Below, piece after piece: positions 19,005 to 27,446 of a stretch of 64,000 nucleotides of DNA (positions within the stretch are counted from its first letter, which is position 1; each line of letters opens with the position of its first letter). The position numbers were made by a program, and so were the translations under genes. This DNA comes from JAOAPG01 sp963791575 (lineage in GTDB: Bacteria; Acidobacteriota; Terriglobia; Terriglobales; Acidobacteriaceae): positions 56,911 through 120,910 of the forward strand of contig CAWBSY010000023.1 in assembly GCA_963791575.1 (NCBI GenBank), in the 5' to 3' direction. The notes under the pieces are model-generated. The model made no database searches. It was given only the letters and a program-made list of their open reading frames with translations, and had not been told where the DNA came from.

Positions 19005-22000
19005 ATGTTTACTTTTATTCTGAATCGCAAGGTGTCCTTAATATTGGTGTTGGTGTTGCTGGGACTGGTTCTACCAGGGCAGACGTTCGGTCAGGTGGAT
19101 ACCGGCGCTATTTCCGGCACGATCAGAGATACCAGCGGAGGCGCGGTGGTGGGCGCGAAGGTGACGCTCATTAATGAAGGTACCGGAGCGTCAATAACGA
19201 CTATTAGCAGTTCCATAGGCGAATATATCTTCTCACCGGTGAAAGTCGGTCACTACTCCTTGTCGGCGGAATCCGCCGGATTTCAGAAGGTGCAACAGAA
19301 GAATGTCACCGTCAACGTCCAGCAGAAAATGCTGGTTGACATCGCATTGCCGCCTGGTCAAATCCAGGAAGTCGTGGTTGTCAATGGTGCGCCGCCCGCT
19401 CTTCAAACCCAGGATGCTTCCGTCGGACAGGTCGTTGAGGAGCGCACCGTCAACGCTTTGCCACTCAATGGGCGTAACTTCACCTTCCTTGCCCAACTCT
19501 CGGCGGGTGTGACTCAGGATCAACAGGATACGCGCGGCCTGGGTGCGAGTGGGAGTTTTGCGGCCAATGGTTTGCGCCCTGCGCAGAATAACTACTTGCT
19601 CGACGGTCTCGACAACAACGCCAATCTGGTGGACTTCTTAAATGGAACCGCCTACGCGGTCCGTCCCCCGGTAGATGCGATCCAGGAGTTTAAGGTCGAA
19701 ACTCTCAACTATAGCGCTGAGACTGGGCGTTCGGCGGGTGCCGTCCTCAATGCCACTATCAAATCAGGGAGTAATCAGTTTCACGGAAATGTCTGGGAAT
19801 TCGTCCGCAATGACAAGTTGGATGCTGCTAATTATTTTGAGAATGCAGGAGGCATTCGGAAAGGAGAATACCGCCAGAATCAATTTGGATTTACCTTCGG
19901 AGGTCCGATTCGCAAGAACAAAACTTTTTTCTTCATGGACTACGAAGGCACCCGCACCCGCCAGGCTGTCCCGTCGACAAATACTGTTCCAACCTTGCTC
20001 GAGCGGACCAGTGGATACACTAACCTCTCGGAGCTACTTACGCAGGGTGGGACACGGACCGATGTTCTGGGGCGCAGTTTCGCGTTAGGACAGGTCTTTG
20101 ATCCTTCCACCACGCGAGCGGTTACTTGCGGAGTTGCTGACCCGGTTACAGGTGTTACGGCTCCCTGCACGGGTGTGCCGGCCGGAACTCAGTTGGGTTT
20201 TGTTCGCGACCCTTTTGCGGGTAATATTCTTCCGGCAAACCGGCTTGATGCCAACGCGATTAAACTTCTGAATCTCTATCCTGCCCCCACCGCCGCCAGC
20301 CTGTTCAGTAACTATGCTGCAAATCCGATATTAAAAAATAATGCAGATCAATTTGACGTTCGCGTGGACCACACCTTCAGTCAAGAGGACAGCATCTTTG
20401 GCCGTGTGAGTTACGACGATAACCCAACGTTCATTCCGAGTCCCTTTGGCGGCATTGCGGACGGGGGTTCTTTCTCGTCAGGGAATCAGGAGGCGCGTTC
20501 CGTCAACACAGTCATGAGCGAAACGCACGTGTTCTCGAGTTCTCTCGTCAATGAAGCACGCGCTGGCTATAACCGTATTGCTTCCACTCGACTTCAGCCT
20601 AACGCTAACGTTCCTGGAATTCCCGCTCAGTTCGGAATCCCCGGAGTTCCTCAAGATAATTCCAATGGTGGACTAGGCGCCATCTACATTACGGGACTGA
20701 ATACTCTTGGGAGCAATCAGTATCTCCCCTCAATCGAGCTGAGCACCACGTCACAGTTTACGGACAATCTCACCAAAGCGGCTGGCCGGAACACCTACAA
20801 GGTCGGTTTCGAGTTCCAACGGCTCGGATTCAACATCCTTCAACCTCCTGCCGGTCGTGGAACGTGGAGCTTTGCCGGCGTCTACACCGAAGTGCCTTCT
20901 ACAACTGGAGGCAATACAGGACTCGCGCAAATGTTATTAGCACCGATTCCGGGCACAGTTCCGGGCGCCGCTAATTTTGTAGGCGGCGCGGACAGCATCA
21001 ACGCCTCCAACATCGCCAGAACCTCCATGAAGCGTAATTATTATGCCGGCTACTTTCAGGACGACATCAAGGTAACGCCGAAGCTGACCGTGAACCTTGG
21101 TCTTCGCTACGAGTACTTCGGACAGTTGCTCGAGAAAAATGGTGCACAGTCCAATTTCCTACCTTCCGCCACAGTGGGCGGTGTTTCCACCTTCCTGTTG
21201 ACCAAAAAGCGCTGCAATACTCCGCTTTCTCCAGATTTTAAGACGGCCGCTGCGGCGGAAAATATTGATATTGTCTGTTCGGGACAATCCGGCCTTGGCG
21301 TATCGCAGAAACTCAATTTTGCTCCGCGAATCGGATTTGCCTATCAGGTGACACCCAACCTTGTGGTCCGGGCAGGTTACGGGATCTTTTACGGAGGATT
21401 TGAAAACTCCGCACTTTTGACCTACAACGATTTCCCATTCCAATTCAATCTGAATTACCCGAATTTAACGCCTAACGCTCCCATCACTTTTGCCAATGGA
21501 TCGATTGGCACCCTTTCTACCGGACTAACCGCTATTCCGCTTACGTCAGCGGCGGTTGAACCGGGCGGTGTCGGGTTCATCGGCGAAGATTACCACAACA
21601 AGACTCCATACACGCAGGGCTATAACCTGACCACGCAGTATCAGCTGACAGGGAACGACACCGTGCAAATCGGTTATGTCGGCAATACGGTTCGCCACCT
21701 TGCGGTCGACGTCAATCCGAATACTCCGCGGGAGATCCTGCCGCTTGGGCTGAATGCACTCGCCTACTCTCCTTATCCCGCTTTTTCCGGCGCCATCTAC
21801 ACCAGCTTTGCGGGTAACAGCCACTACAACGGACTGCAGACTAATTATGAGCACAGGTTCAACGCAGGCGTCAGCGTTTTAGCCAACTTCACTTGGTCGA
21901 ATTGCATGACCGATGCGATCGACCTTCTCAATCCGAGTTCAATCACCGGATATCGAGCACCGTTCTTGCCGGGCTTTGGCATTCACAGAGACTATGGCCG

Positions 22001-22619
22001 TTGCGATTTCGACGTGAATAAGGTATTCCACCTGAGCGGGACTTATGAGCTTCCTGTCGGTAAAGGAAAACGGTTCCTGCATGACAGTGGCGGGCTCGTG
22101 GACGCATTGATTGGGGGATGGGCGACAAATTGGATTCTCACGCTGCAGGATGGGCAACCGGGAACTGTCCCGTGCGCAACCCCGACTACTTCAGGATTCA
22201 CCTGCGATGCTCTTACGGTCCATGGTCAGGATCCCTACGCGGGTCCCCACAATGTACACCAGTGGCTCAATCCAGCGGCATTCGCTACTCCTCCCGCAGC
22301 CACCGCAATCGGCCAAACGGACTACAGCCCACTCGGCGGAAGCCCGAGTCAGTTCCGCGGCCCCGGGTTCCATCGTCTCGATTTTTCCCTCTTCAAACAG
22401 TTTGCCGTTACGGAGAGGTTTCGCTTGGAGTTTCGCTCCGAATTCTTTAATCTGACGAATCATCCTAACTTTTCCAATCCCGGGTTCGCGGGCAATGGTG
22501 TAGTGGCAGCTCCCGGGTCGCTCGACTACACCAGCAGCAACTTCGGAAAGATCACTTCAACGCGTGACGGTCAAAATGATCAACGCGAAATACAATTCGC
22601 GCTGAAATTGTACTTTTGA
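19005..22619 (+). CDS. TonB-dependent receptor, Oar-like (copy 2)
   Basis: 1204-residue outer-membrane receptor. Signal peptide (LNRKVSLILVLVLLGLVLPG, ending at TFGQ), then a carboxypeptidase-regulatory-like domain (about 34-115, TGAISGTIRDTSGGAVVGAK), a plug (about 125-280, ALPLNGRNFTFLAQLSAGV and YLLDGLDNNAN) and a barrel ending in FALKLYF. I start at ATG 19005, which has GGAG 9 nt upstream; the ATG at 18990 has a purine run directly abutting it and is less likely. It is more distant from receptors 1 and 3 than they are from each other. Operator A 52 bp upstream places it in the same regulon as the alpha-galactosidase operon, so galactoside uptake is the likely role. Confidence 0.9.
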   Translation: MFTFILNRKVSLILVLVLLGLVLPGQTFGQVDTGAISGTIRDTSGGAVVGAKVTLINEGTGASITTISSSIGEYIFSPVKVGHYSLSAESAGFQKVQQKNVTVNVQQKMLVDIALPPGQIQEVVVVNGAPPALQTQDASVGQVVEERTVNALPLNGRNFTFLAQLSAGVTQDQQDTRGLGASGSFAANGLRPAQNNYLLDGLDNNANLVDFLNGTAYAVRPPVDAIQEFKVETLNYSAETGRSAGAVLNATIKSGSNQFHGNVWEFVRNDKLDAANYFENAGGIRKGEYRQNQFGFTFGGPIRKNKTFFFMDYEGTRTRQAVPSTNTVPTLLERTSGYTNLSELLTQGGTRTDVLGRSFALGQVFDPSTTRAVTCGVADPVTGVTAPCTGVPAGTQLGFVRDPFAGNILPANRLDANAIKLLNLYPAPTAASLFSNYAANPILKNNADQFDVRVDHTFSQEDSIFGRVSYDDNPTFIPSPFGGIADGGSFSSGNQEARSVNTVMSETHVFSSSLVNEARAGYNRIASTRLQPNANVPGIPAQFGIPGVPQDNSNGGLGAIYITGLNTLGSNQYLPSIELSTTSQFTDNLTKAAGRNTYKVGFEFQRLGFNILQPPAGRGTWSFAGVYTEVPSTTGGNTGLAQMLLAPIPGTVPGAANFVGGADSINASNIARTSMKRNYYAGYFQDDIKVTPKLTVNLGLRYEYFGQLLEKNGAQSNFLPSATVGGVSTFLLTKKRCNTPLSPDFKTAAAAENIDIVCSGQSGLGVSQKLNFAPRIGFAYQVTPNLVVRAGYGIFYGGFENSALLTYNDFPFQFNLNYPNLTPNAPITFANGSIGTLSTGLTAIPLTSAAVEPGGVGFIGEDYHNKTPYTQGYNLTTQYQLTGNDTVQIGYVGNTVRHLAVDVNPNTPREILPLGLNALAYSPYPAFSGAIYTSFAGNSHYNGLQTNYEHRFNAGVSVLANFTWSNCMTDAIDLLNPSSITGYRAPFLPGFGIHRDYGRCDFDVNKVFHLSGTYELPVGKGKRFLHDSGGLVDALIGGWATNWILTLQDGQPGTVPCATPTTSGFTCDALTVHGQDPYAGPHNVHQWLNPAAFATPPAATAIGQTDYSPLGGSPSQFRGPGFHRLDFSLFKQFAVTERFRLEFRSEFFNLTNHPNFSNPGFAGNGVVAAPGSLDYTSSNFGKITSTRDGQNDQREIQFALKLYF

Positions 22620-23501
22620 GCGACTAGGAATCGTTTGAGCGCGAAGCCGGAATGTCCGACGACTGAGCCTTGCCTGGTCGCTAGAAGCAGCGATCCTGAA
22701 AATGAAAACAGGAGAATGAAGCCTGATGGCAACTGTTGCGACTGGTTGAGAGATCGCGAGGGACAAGATTTCGGCGTACTTCGCCCAATCCCATCGCGAA
22801 GAGTCAGCAACTGGCAACTCCACGGGAAGGTTCTTTCTCGCCGTCCCAATACATTCGCAGGATTGAGAATCTCCAGTTCCCTAGTGGCGTCATCCAGATA
22901 TGCTGTGTTTCACCTGATCTTTATTTTCAGCTAGCGTGAAAGTCTTTCCCGGTTTCAATGATCACAAAAGGATTGATTTTCCAACGCTGTGCCTTTTATG
23001 GCTGTAACGCCTTTACCTTTTTCGCCCGTCAGATTTTCCGGACTCATCAAAAACCTCTTGGCATTCGGAAGGCGAAAGAGGTTAGCTAGACCATGTAAGG
23101 CCATTATAAGAACTCCCTTGAGACAAGGCATGCGGACTTATACAGAGCAGGACGTGCTATGACAAAAAACTCGGCTTCACCTTGTCCCTTTTCGATTTCC
23201 CACCTCCGGTACAAGCAACAAGGTAAATATAATCCGAATATTTCTCGAACTATTTAGCCTTACCGTTAGCACCATACTCGCTCCCAGCCCGAAGGTCTCA
23301 CAGAATTCGCTTTTTGGTCCCCGACCGCCGGAATTCCACAAGCGCTATAACTGTAGGCACATAGCGATGAAGGATGACTGCACTTTTTGCGTTGGGGACT
23401 TGCCGAGGTCGCGCAAATCCGATTCATGCCAGATTTCACGCGCAATTCAGGATGATGCCTTCTTCTGAGACCGTGCGGAGTTGGCGGCGAGCGCACTCTA
23501 G
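22620..23501. other. Intergenic region between convergent TonB receptors, no gene seen
   Basis: About 880 bp between the end of receptor 2 and a receptor C-terminal remnant. No open frame has a recognisable start, Shine-Dalgarno or protein motif. I see no clear terminator hairpin with a T-run. It may be debris of older genes. Confidence 0.4.
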
Positions 23502-23580
23502 CTAGAACTGAAAGCGCACTCCGAATTGCATCCTGCGATAGTAGTTGGCGATGAAGTTCACGGGCTGTTCTGCTCGAGGA
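23502..23580 (-). pseudogene. Orphan outer-membrane beta-barrel C-terminus remnant
   Basis: Reading leftwards, the frame encodes about 25 residues ending NFIANYYRRMQFGVRFQF and a TAG at 23502-23504. An alternating hydrophobic strand ending in Phe is the classical C-terminal barrel strand of outer-membrane proteins. It starts right after the stop of receptor 3 in a different frame, with no start codon of its own. It looks like the tail of a former second receptor, left by deletion or recombination. Confidence 0.5.
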
Positions 23581-23583
23581 CAC

Positions 23584-26500
23584 TCAGAAGTGCAGTTTCA
23601 GGCCAAACTCCAGTTCTCTCGATGGAACCACAGTCGAAGTGATTACTCCAGTGCTACCTGGACCGTCCGTAATGAAGTTATCCGGCAGCCCGAATACCGG
23701 ATGGTTGAAGGCGTTAAACATCTCAAAGCGGAACTCGATATTCGTGCTGTCGCTGGTATTGAATATTTTTCGGAGCGCCAAGTCTGCGGTCACCTCGCCC
23801 GGTCCTTCAAGCACATTCTTCCCGGAATTACCCCAAGTGTATTGTGCCGGCAACGGAAAACAATTGATGTCAAACCAGTTGTTGATCGACCGCTTTCCAC
23901 CCGACAAATTTCCGTTACAGATACGATCGGTGCGGGCCAGCCCGAAGGAGCCCGTGTTCGAAGGATCGAAACCCATTGCCGGTGAAAAGTAGAAACCGGT
24001 GCGAATGGTAAAGACTCCGCCGACATGCCATCCCCCGAAGATCTGGTCGGCCACGCCGCCAGTATCCCAGAATCTCTGTCCCTTTCCGACCGGAAGCTGA
24101 TAATCCCAGCTCGAAACCCAGCGGAATTTCGAATCGAAATCGGTAGGCCCTCTCTCAGCGCGGAGGTTGTAACTATTCTGTGGATCGCCATTGGCGCAAC
24201 AGATCGAAGGCTGATCGTCAATGGCCTTGCTGAAAGTAAAAGCGCTCAGGAAGTAGAGTCCGCGTGAAGGCTGCTTCTCTACTTTAAGTTGCAGCGCGTG
24301 GTAGTTTGAATTTCCGCGGTCCACAATGTCGGTGAACCCGCCCCACTGCGGATACGGGCGTCGCGCCTGAATCGCGCCAGGGCCGGGCACCACAACTTGG
24401 TTATTATCGACTTGCGCCTGTAGATGAGTCGACTTCGAACCGACGTAGGCCAGCTCCACCAAAATCTGGGCAGGTAACTCATGTTGTATGTTCAAGTTCC
24501 ATTCGTCCAGAACGGGAGCGTGCAGATGAGTGTCCACGCCATTGGCCGAGATGGTTACCCCCACGGGGCTTGCTAAGGGTGAATTCGGCGCTGGAAAGCC
24601 TTGTGACACTGTAGTTAAAGGTGTTTGGCCATCACTCAGATAAGTGGGTTGATAGATAAACGGCGGGTTATAGGCCAGCTGGAAGGGATCGCCTGTACGA
24701 ACCTCCTGGTAGGCGAAGAATCGTCCATAGCCGGAACGGACGACGGTTTTTGGCAGAACTTGCCACGACAGCCCGATGCGCGGGGCGAAATCGTCTTTGT
24801 CGGTCGTTACCAGGCCCCGGGAGGCACCATTCTGACCAGCTATAACGAGTCGCCCAGTCGCGAAGTCGAAGTTGGCCTGGTGATTATTCGCCTCTACGAT
24901 CGGGGTCGTGTAGTCATAGCGCAAGCCAAGATTTAACGTCAGCTTGGGCAGAATTTTGTAGTCGTCCTGAATAAATCCGCCATAAGTATTTTGCCGATTC
25001 TGGAAGGTCTCTGAAGTGCCAACGGAAGCAAAATATGGCAGGCCCAGCAACGCATCCGCGAACCCGGTGCCGCCATTGCCTGACAACGGTGTCTGGGAGG
25101 TAAAAGTTCCTGCAAATACAAAGTAACCGCGGGGCTGCGCAATTTGCAGGAGATTCTCCTGACTAAAGCGAATCTGCGCACCTATTTTCAGCGCGTGTTT
25201 TCCACGGATCCAGTTCAGAGTGTCGCCCAATTGAACTTCCTGGCTGGGGCTGTTGATCGTAGGCTCAAATCCTGGCCAGCCCAGGCCGCGGTCGCCGGCG
25301 ATGTTAAACTGCGTGATGCCATTGGTTTGTGAATTACTGGGAACGCCGGAGATGGCCAGACCGGCAGGCGGCGGGTTAACACCGTAACCGGGGACACCCT
25401 GAGTATAGCTCTCCCGGTTGAAGCCCACCCGCAGATCGTTCACCATCGTCGAGCTGATCGTGTAGGTATATCCGACGGCGGCGCCGTGAGTGTCGTCTAT
25501 GAAGCCCCCGCCCCCTCCGCCATCGGCAAGGCCGGGTAACGCCGGATGCTGAAATCTATTGGTGTGACTGAGGGAGAAGCGTCCGAACAGCTGCTGTTTA
25601 TCCGAAATGTTGTAATCGACACGCACATCGCCCTGGTCGATGCGATCGCGGCCGGGATCATTGGCGATGTAGTTGAAACCGTTGCCTGGTGACGAATAAT
25701 TGGGTGCAGGGTACAGCGCGGCATAATTGCGCGCGATTGGATCCATGCGATTGGTCGGAATAATGTTGCCAGGAAAAGCTGTACGATTCGCCTGGCAGGT
25801 GCCGGGCGCGGTTCCGCAACCTACTCCCGGGTCGTAGATGATTGTGCCGGCTGGTAGGAGAGCACTGAAGTCGCCTTTGATCTCAGCCGAAGTCGGCACG
25901 ATGGACAAATCCGTCTGTGAGGTTCCAATACGAATTCCCTGGTAGTCCCCGAAAAAGAACAACTTCCCTTTTTTAATGGGACCGCCGAAGGTGCCGCCAA
26001 ATATGTTCTGATGGAAGGGAGCCTTGGGAGAATTGGGCGCCTCGAAGAAGCCGCGAGCATCGAGCGCCGAATTCCGCAGGAAGTCAAAAATAGTACCGTG
26101 GAACGAGTTCGTCCCCGATTTGATGGTCGCATTAATCACGGCGCCGCCGCTTCGACCAAACTCCGCGGAGTAGTTGCTGGTTTGAATTTTGAACTCAGCG
26201 ATGGCATCCACGTTGGTCACCAGTGAGTTGCGGCCATAATCATTCGAATTGTTGTCGATGCCATCGAGCAGGAAGTTATTCAGAAGGCCGCGCGTGCCGT
26301 TTACCGCAAAACTGCCGCCGGCATTGCCGTCCGTGGCAGATGCGGAGCCGTTCATGATGCTTCCGTTCTCGGTAATTTTTGTGACTCCGGTCGTCAAGGC
26401 GACAAGCTGCGTGTAATCACGGCCATTCAATGGCAGATCGGTGATCTGCTGGCTTCTGACAACGTCACCCAGCGCAGAAGTTTCCGATTGGAGAAGAGGC

Positions 26501-26964
26501 GGAGCATCGGTTACGGTAATTTGTTCGTTCACCGAGCCAACCTGCAAAGCGAAGTTGAGCTTAAGCCGGTCTTGCACTTGAAGCACAATTCCGGTGCGCG
26601 TGGCTGTCTTAAACCCCTGTGCCGCCACGTTCATGGAGTAGTTCCCAATGCGCAGCGGAGTAGCAACATAATTGCCCTCGTTATCGCTGCTCACCGTCGT
26701 CTTCTTGTCGGTTCCGATGTTGATGATGGTCACGCTGGCATCCGGCACGCCGGCACCCGAATTGTCGACAACCCTGCCAACGATGGTTGCCATATCGGCT
26801 TGTCCATAGGCGAAGATTGGACCGACCATCACCGTAAACAGAATGCAATTAAGAATCGAGACCCTGTTCTTGTGACGGCCGTTAAAGCGATCCCGGCTCA
26901 GGGTTCGCTTGCTAGCGCATGACAGAAGCTCGAGCAGTTCAGTGAACATCTCTCGATTTTTCAT
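23584..26964 (-). CDS. TonB-dependent receptor, Oar-like (copy 3)
   Basis: 1126-residue outer-membrane receptor. A long N-terminal stretch contains a hydrophobic export segment (ILNCILFTVMVGPIFAYGQ). The regulatory-like beta-sandwich follows (ATIVGRVVDNSGAGVPDASV), then the plug (DLPLNGRDYTQLVALTTGV, FLLDGIDNNSNDYG) and the barrel, ending FGLKLHF. The ATG at 26964 has AAGGAG 7 nt upstream. The sequence parallels receptor 1 (6314) through most of its length, so the two are recent paralogues placed under different operators. Operator B lies 117 bp upstream, linking it to the 29767 LacI regulon. Confidence 0.92.
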   Translation of the reverse strand: MKNREMFTELLELLSCASKRTLSRDRFNGRHKNRVSILNCILFTVMVGPIFAYGQADMATIVGRVVDNSGAGVPDASVTIINIGTDKKTTVSSDNEGNYVATPLRIGNYSMNVAAQGFKTATRTGIVLQVQDRLKLNFALQVGSVNEQITVTDAPPLLQSETSALGDVVRSQQITDLPLNGRDYTQLVALTTGVTKITENGSIMNGSASATDGNAGGSFAVNGTRGLLNNFLLDGIDNNSNDYGRNSLVTNVDAIAEFKIQTSNYSAEFGRSGGAVINATIKSGTNSFHGTIFDFLRNSALDARGFFEAPNSPKAPFHQNIFGGTFGGPIKKGKLFFFGDYQGIRIGTSQTDLSIVPTSAEIKGDFSALLPAGTIIYDPGVGCGTAPGTCQANRTAFPGNIIPTNRMDPIARNYAALYPAPNYSSPGNGFNYIANDPGRDRIDQGDVRVDYNISDKQQLFGRFSLSHTNRFQHPALPGLADGGGGGGFIDDTHGAAVGYTYTISSTMVNDLRVGFNRESYTQGVPGYGVNPPPAGLAISGVPSNSQTNGITQFNIAGDRGLGWPGFEPTINSPSQEVQLGDTLNWIRGKHALKIGAQIRFSQENLLQIAQPRGYFVFAGTFTSQTPLSGNGGTGFADALLGLPYFASVGTSETFQNRQNTYGGFIQDDYKILPKLTLNLGLRYDYTTPIVEANNHQANFDFATGRLVIAGQNGASRGLVTTDKDDFAPRIGLSWQVLPKTVVRSGYGRFFAYQEVRTGDPFQLAYNPPFIYQPTYLSDGQTPLTTVSQGFPAPNSPLASPVGVTISANGVDTHLHAPVLDEWNLNIQHELPAQILVELAYVGSKSTHLQAQVDNNQVVVPGPGAIQARRPYPQWGGFTDIVDRGNSNYHALQLKVEKQPSRGLYFLSAFTFSKAIDDQPSICCANGDPQNSYNLRAERGPTDFDSKFRWVSSWDYQLPVGKGQRFWDTGGVADQIFGGWHVGGVFTIRTGFYFSPAMGFDPSNTGSFGLARTDRICNGNLSGGKRSINNWFDINCFPLPAQYTWGNSGKNVLEGPGEVTADLALRKIFNTSDSTNIEFRFEMFNAFNHPVFGLPDNFITDGPGSTGVITSTVVPSRELEFGLKLHF

Positions 26965-27080
26965 TGCGTTTCTCCTTCGCTTGTTGGATCTCACCGGGTG
27001 TCTCTTTGCGAATATCCGGCCAAAAATCTGAAATCAATTTACGCACTGCCGAATCCCGGCGAGAAGTCCTCTTAAAAGCA

Positions 27081-27096
27081 AGTAAATCGCTTTACT
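27081..27096. promoter_or_regulatory. Composite LacI operator B, upstream of TonB receptor 3
   Basis: AGTAAATCGCTTTACT followed directly by AAAACG, giving the shared core CGCTTTACTAAAACG with CG centres at 27088-89 and 27101-02, 13 bp apart. Confidence 0.75.
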
Positions 27097-27373
27097 AAAA
27101 CGCTTGCAGTGAAACACGGCGGTATCCGTCTTGTCAAGAAAATGATGCAGTCTTTTTTAAATCGAGCCTTTTGATTACCGTGGGCAAAATCAATTCTGAT
27201 TGGAATATCGGTTTTGCTGAAAGGACCGAGAACGTTCACTGACTGTTTACGTTTCCGAAAGCGGCTTTGTAATGTCTACACTAAGGCAAGCCGCGCTATA
27301 AAATGTTCTTCTTGTCTGCATGTTTGCTCAGTGGAACGCGAGCGCAAAGTTTTTTCTTGAACACCATTTATAC

Positions 27374-27408
27374 AAAAAGCCGGCACCAGAATTAACCCTG
27401 GCGCCGGG
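27374..27408 (-). terminator. Rho-independent-type terminator of the FN3/propeller gene
   Basis: Read leftwards, a GC-rich stem of 10 bp with one mismatch (CCGGCGCCAG / CTGGTGCCGG) and a short AT-rich loop is followed by CTTTTTG. It lies about 40 bp after the stop of the gene at 27447. Confidence 0.75.
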
Positions 27409-27446
27409 ACAAACTACGTGCATTTAGGTTTCAATTGCCTATGGAT

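Larger units (their letters stand above)
26965..27446. other. Promoter region of TonB receptor 3 and 3' region of the FN3 protein gene
   Basis: 482 bp between two leftward genes. It holds operator B (27081-27096) and a rho-independent-type terminator (27374-27408) belonging to the upstream gene. No protein-coding frame is convincing. Confidence 0.6.
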
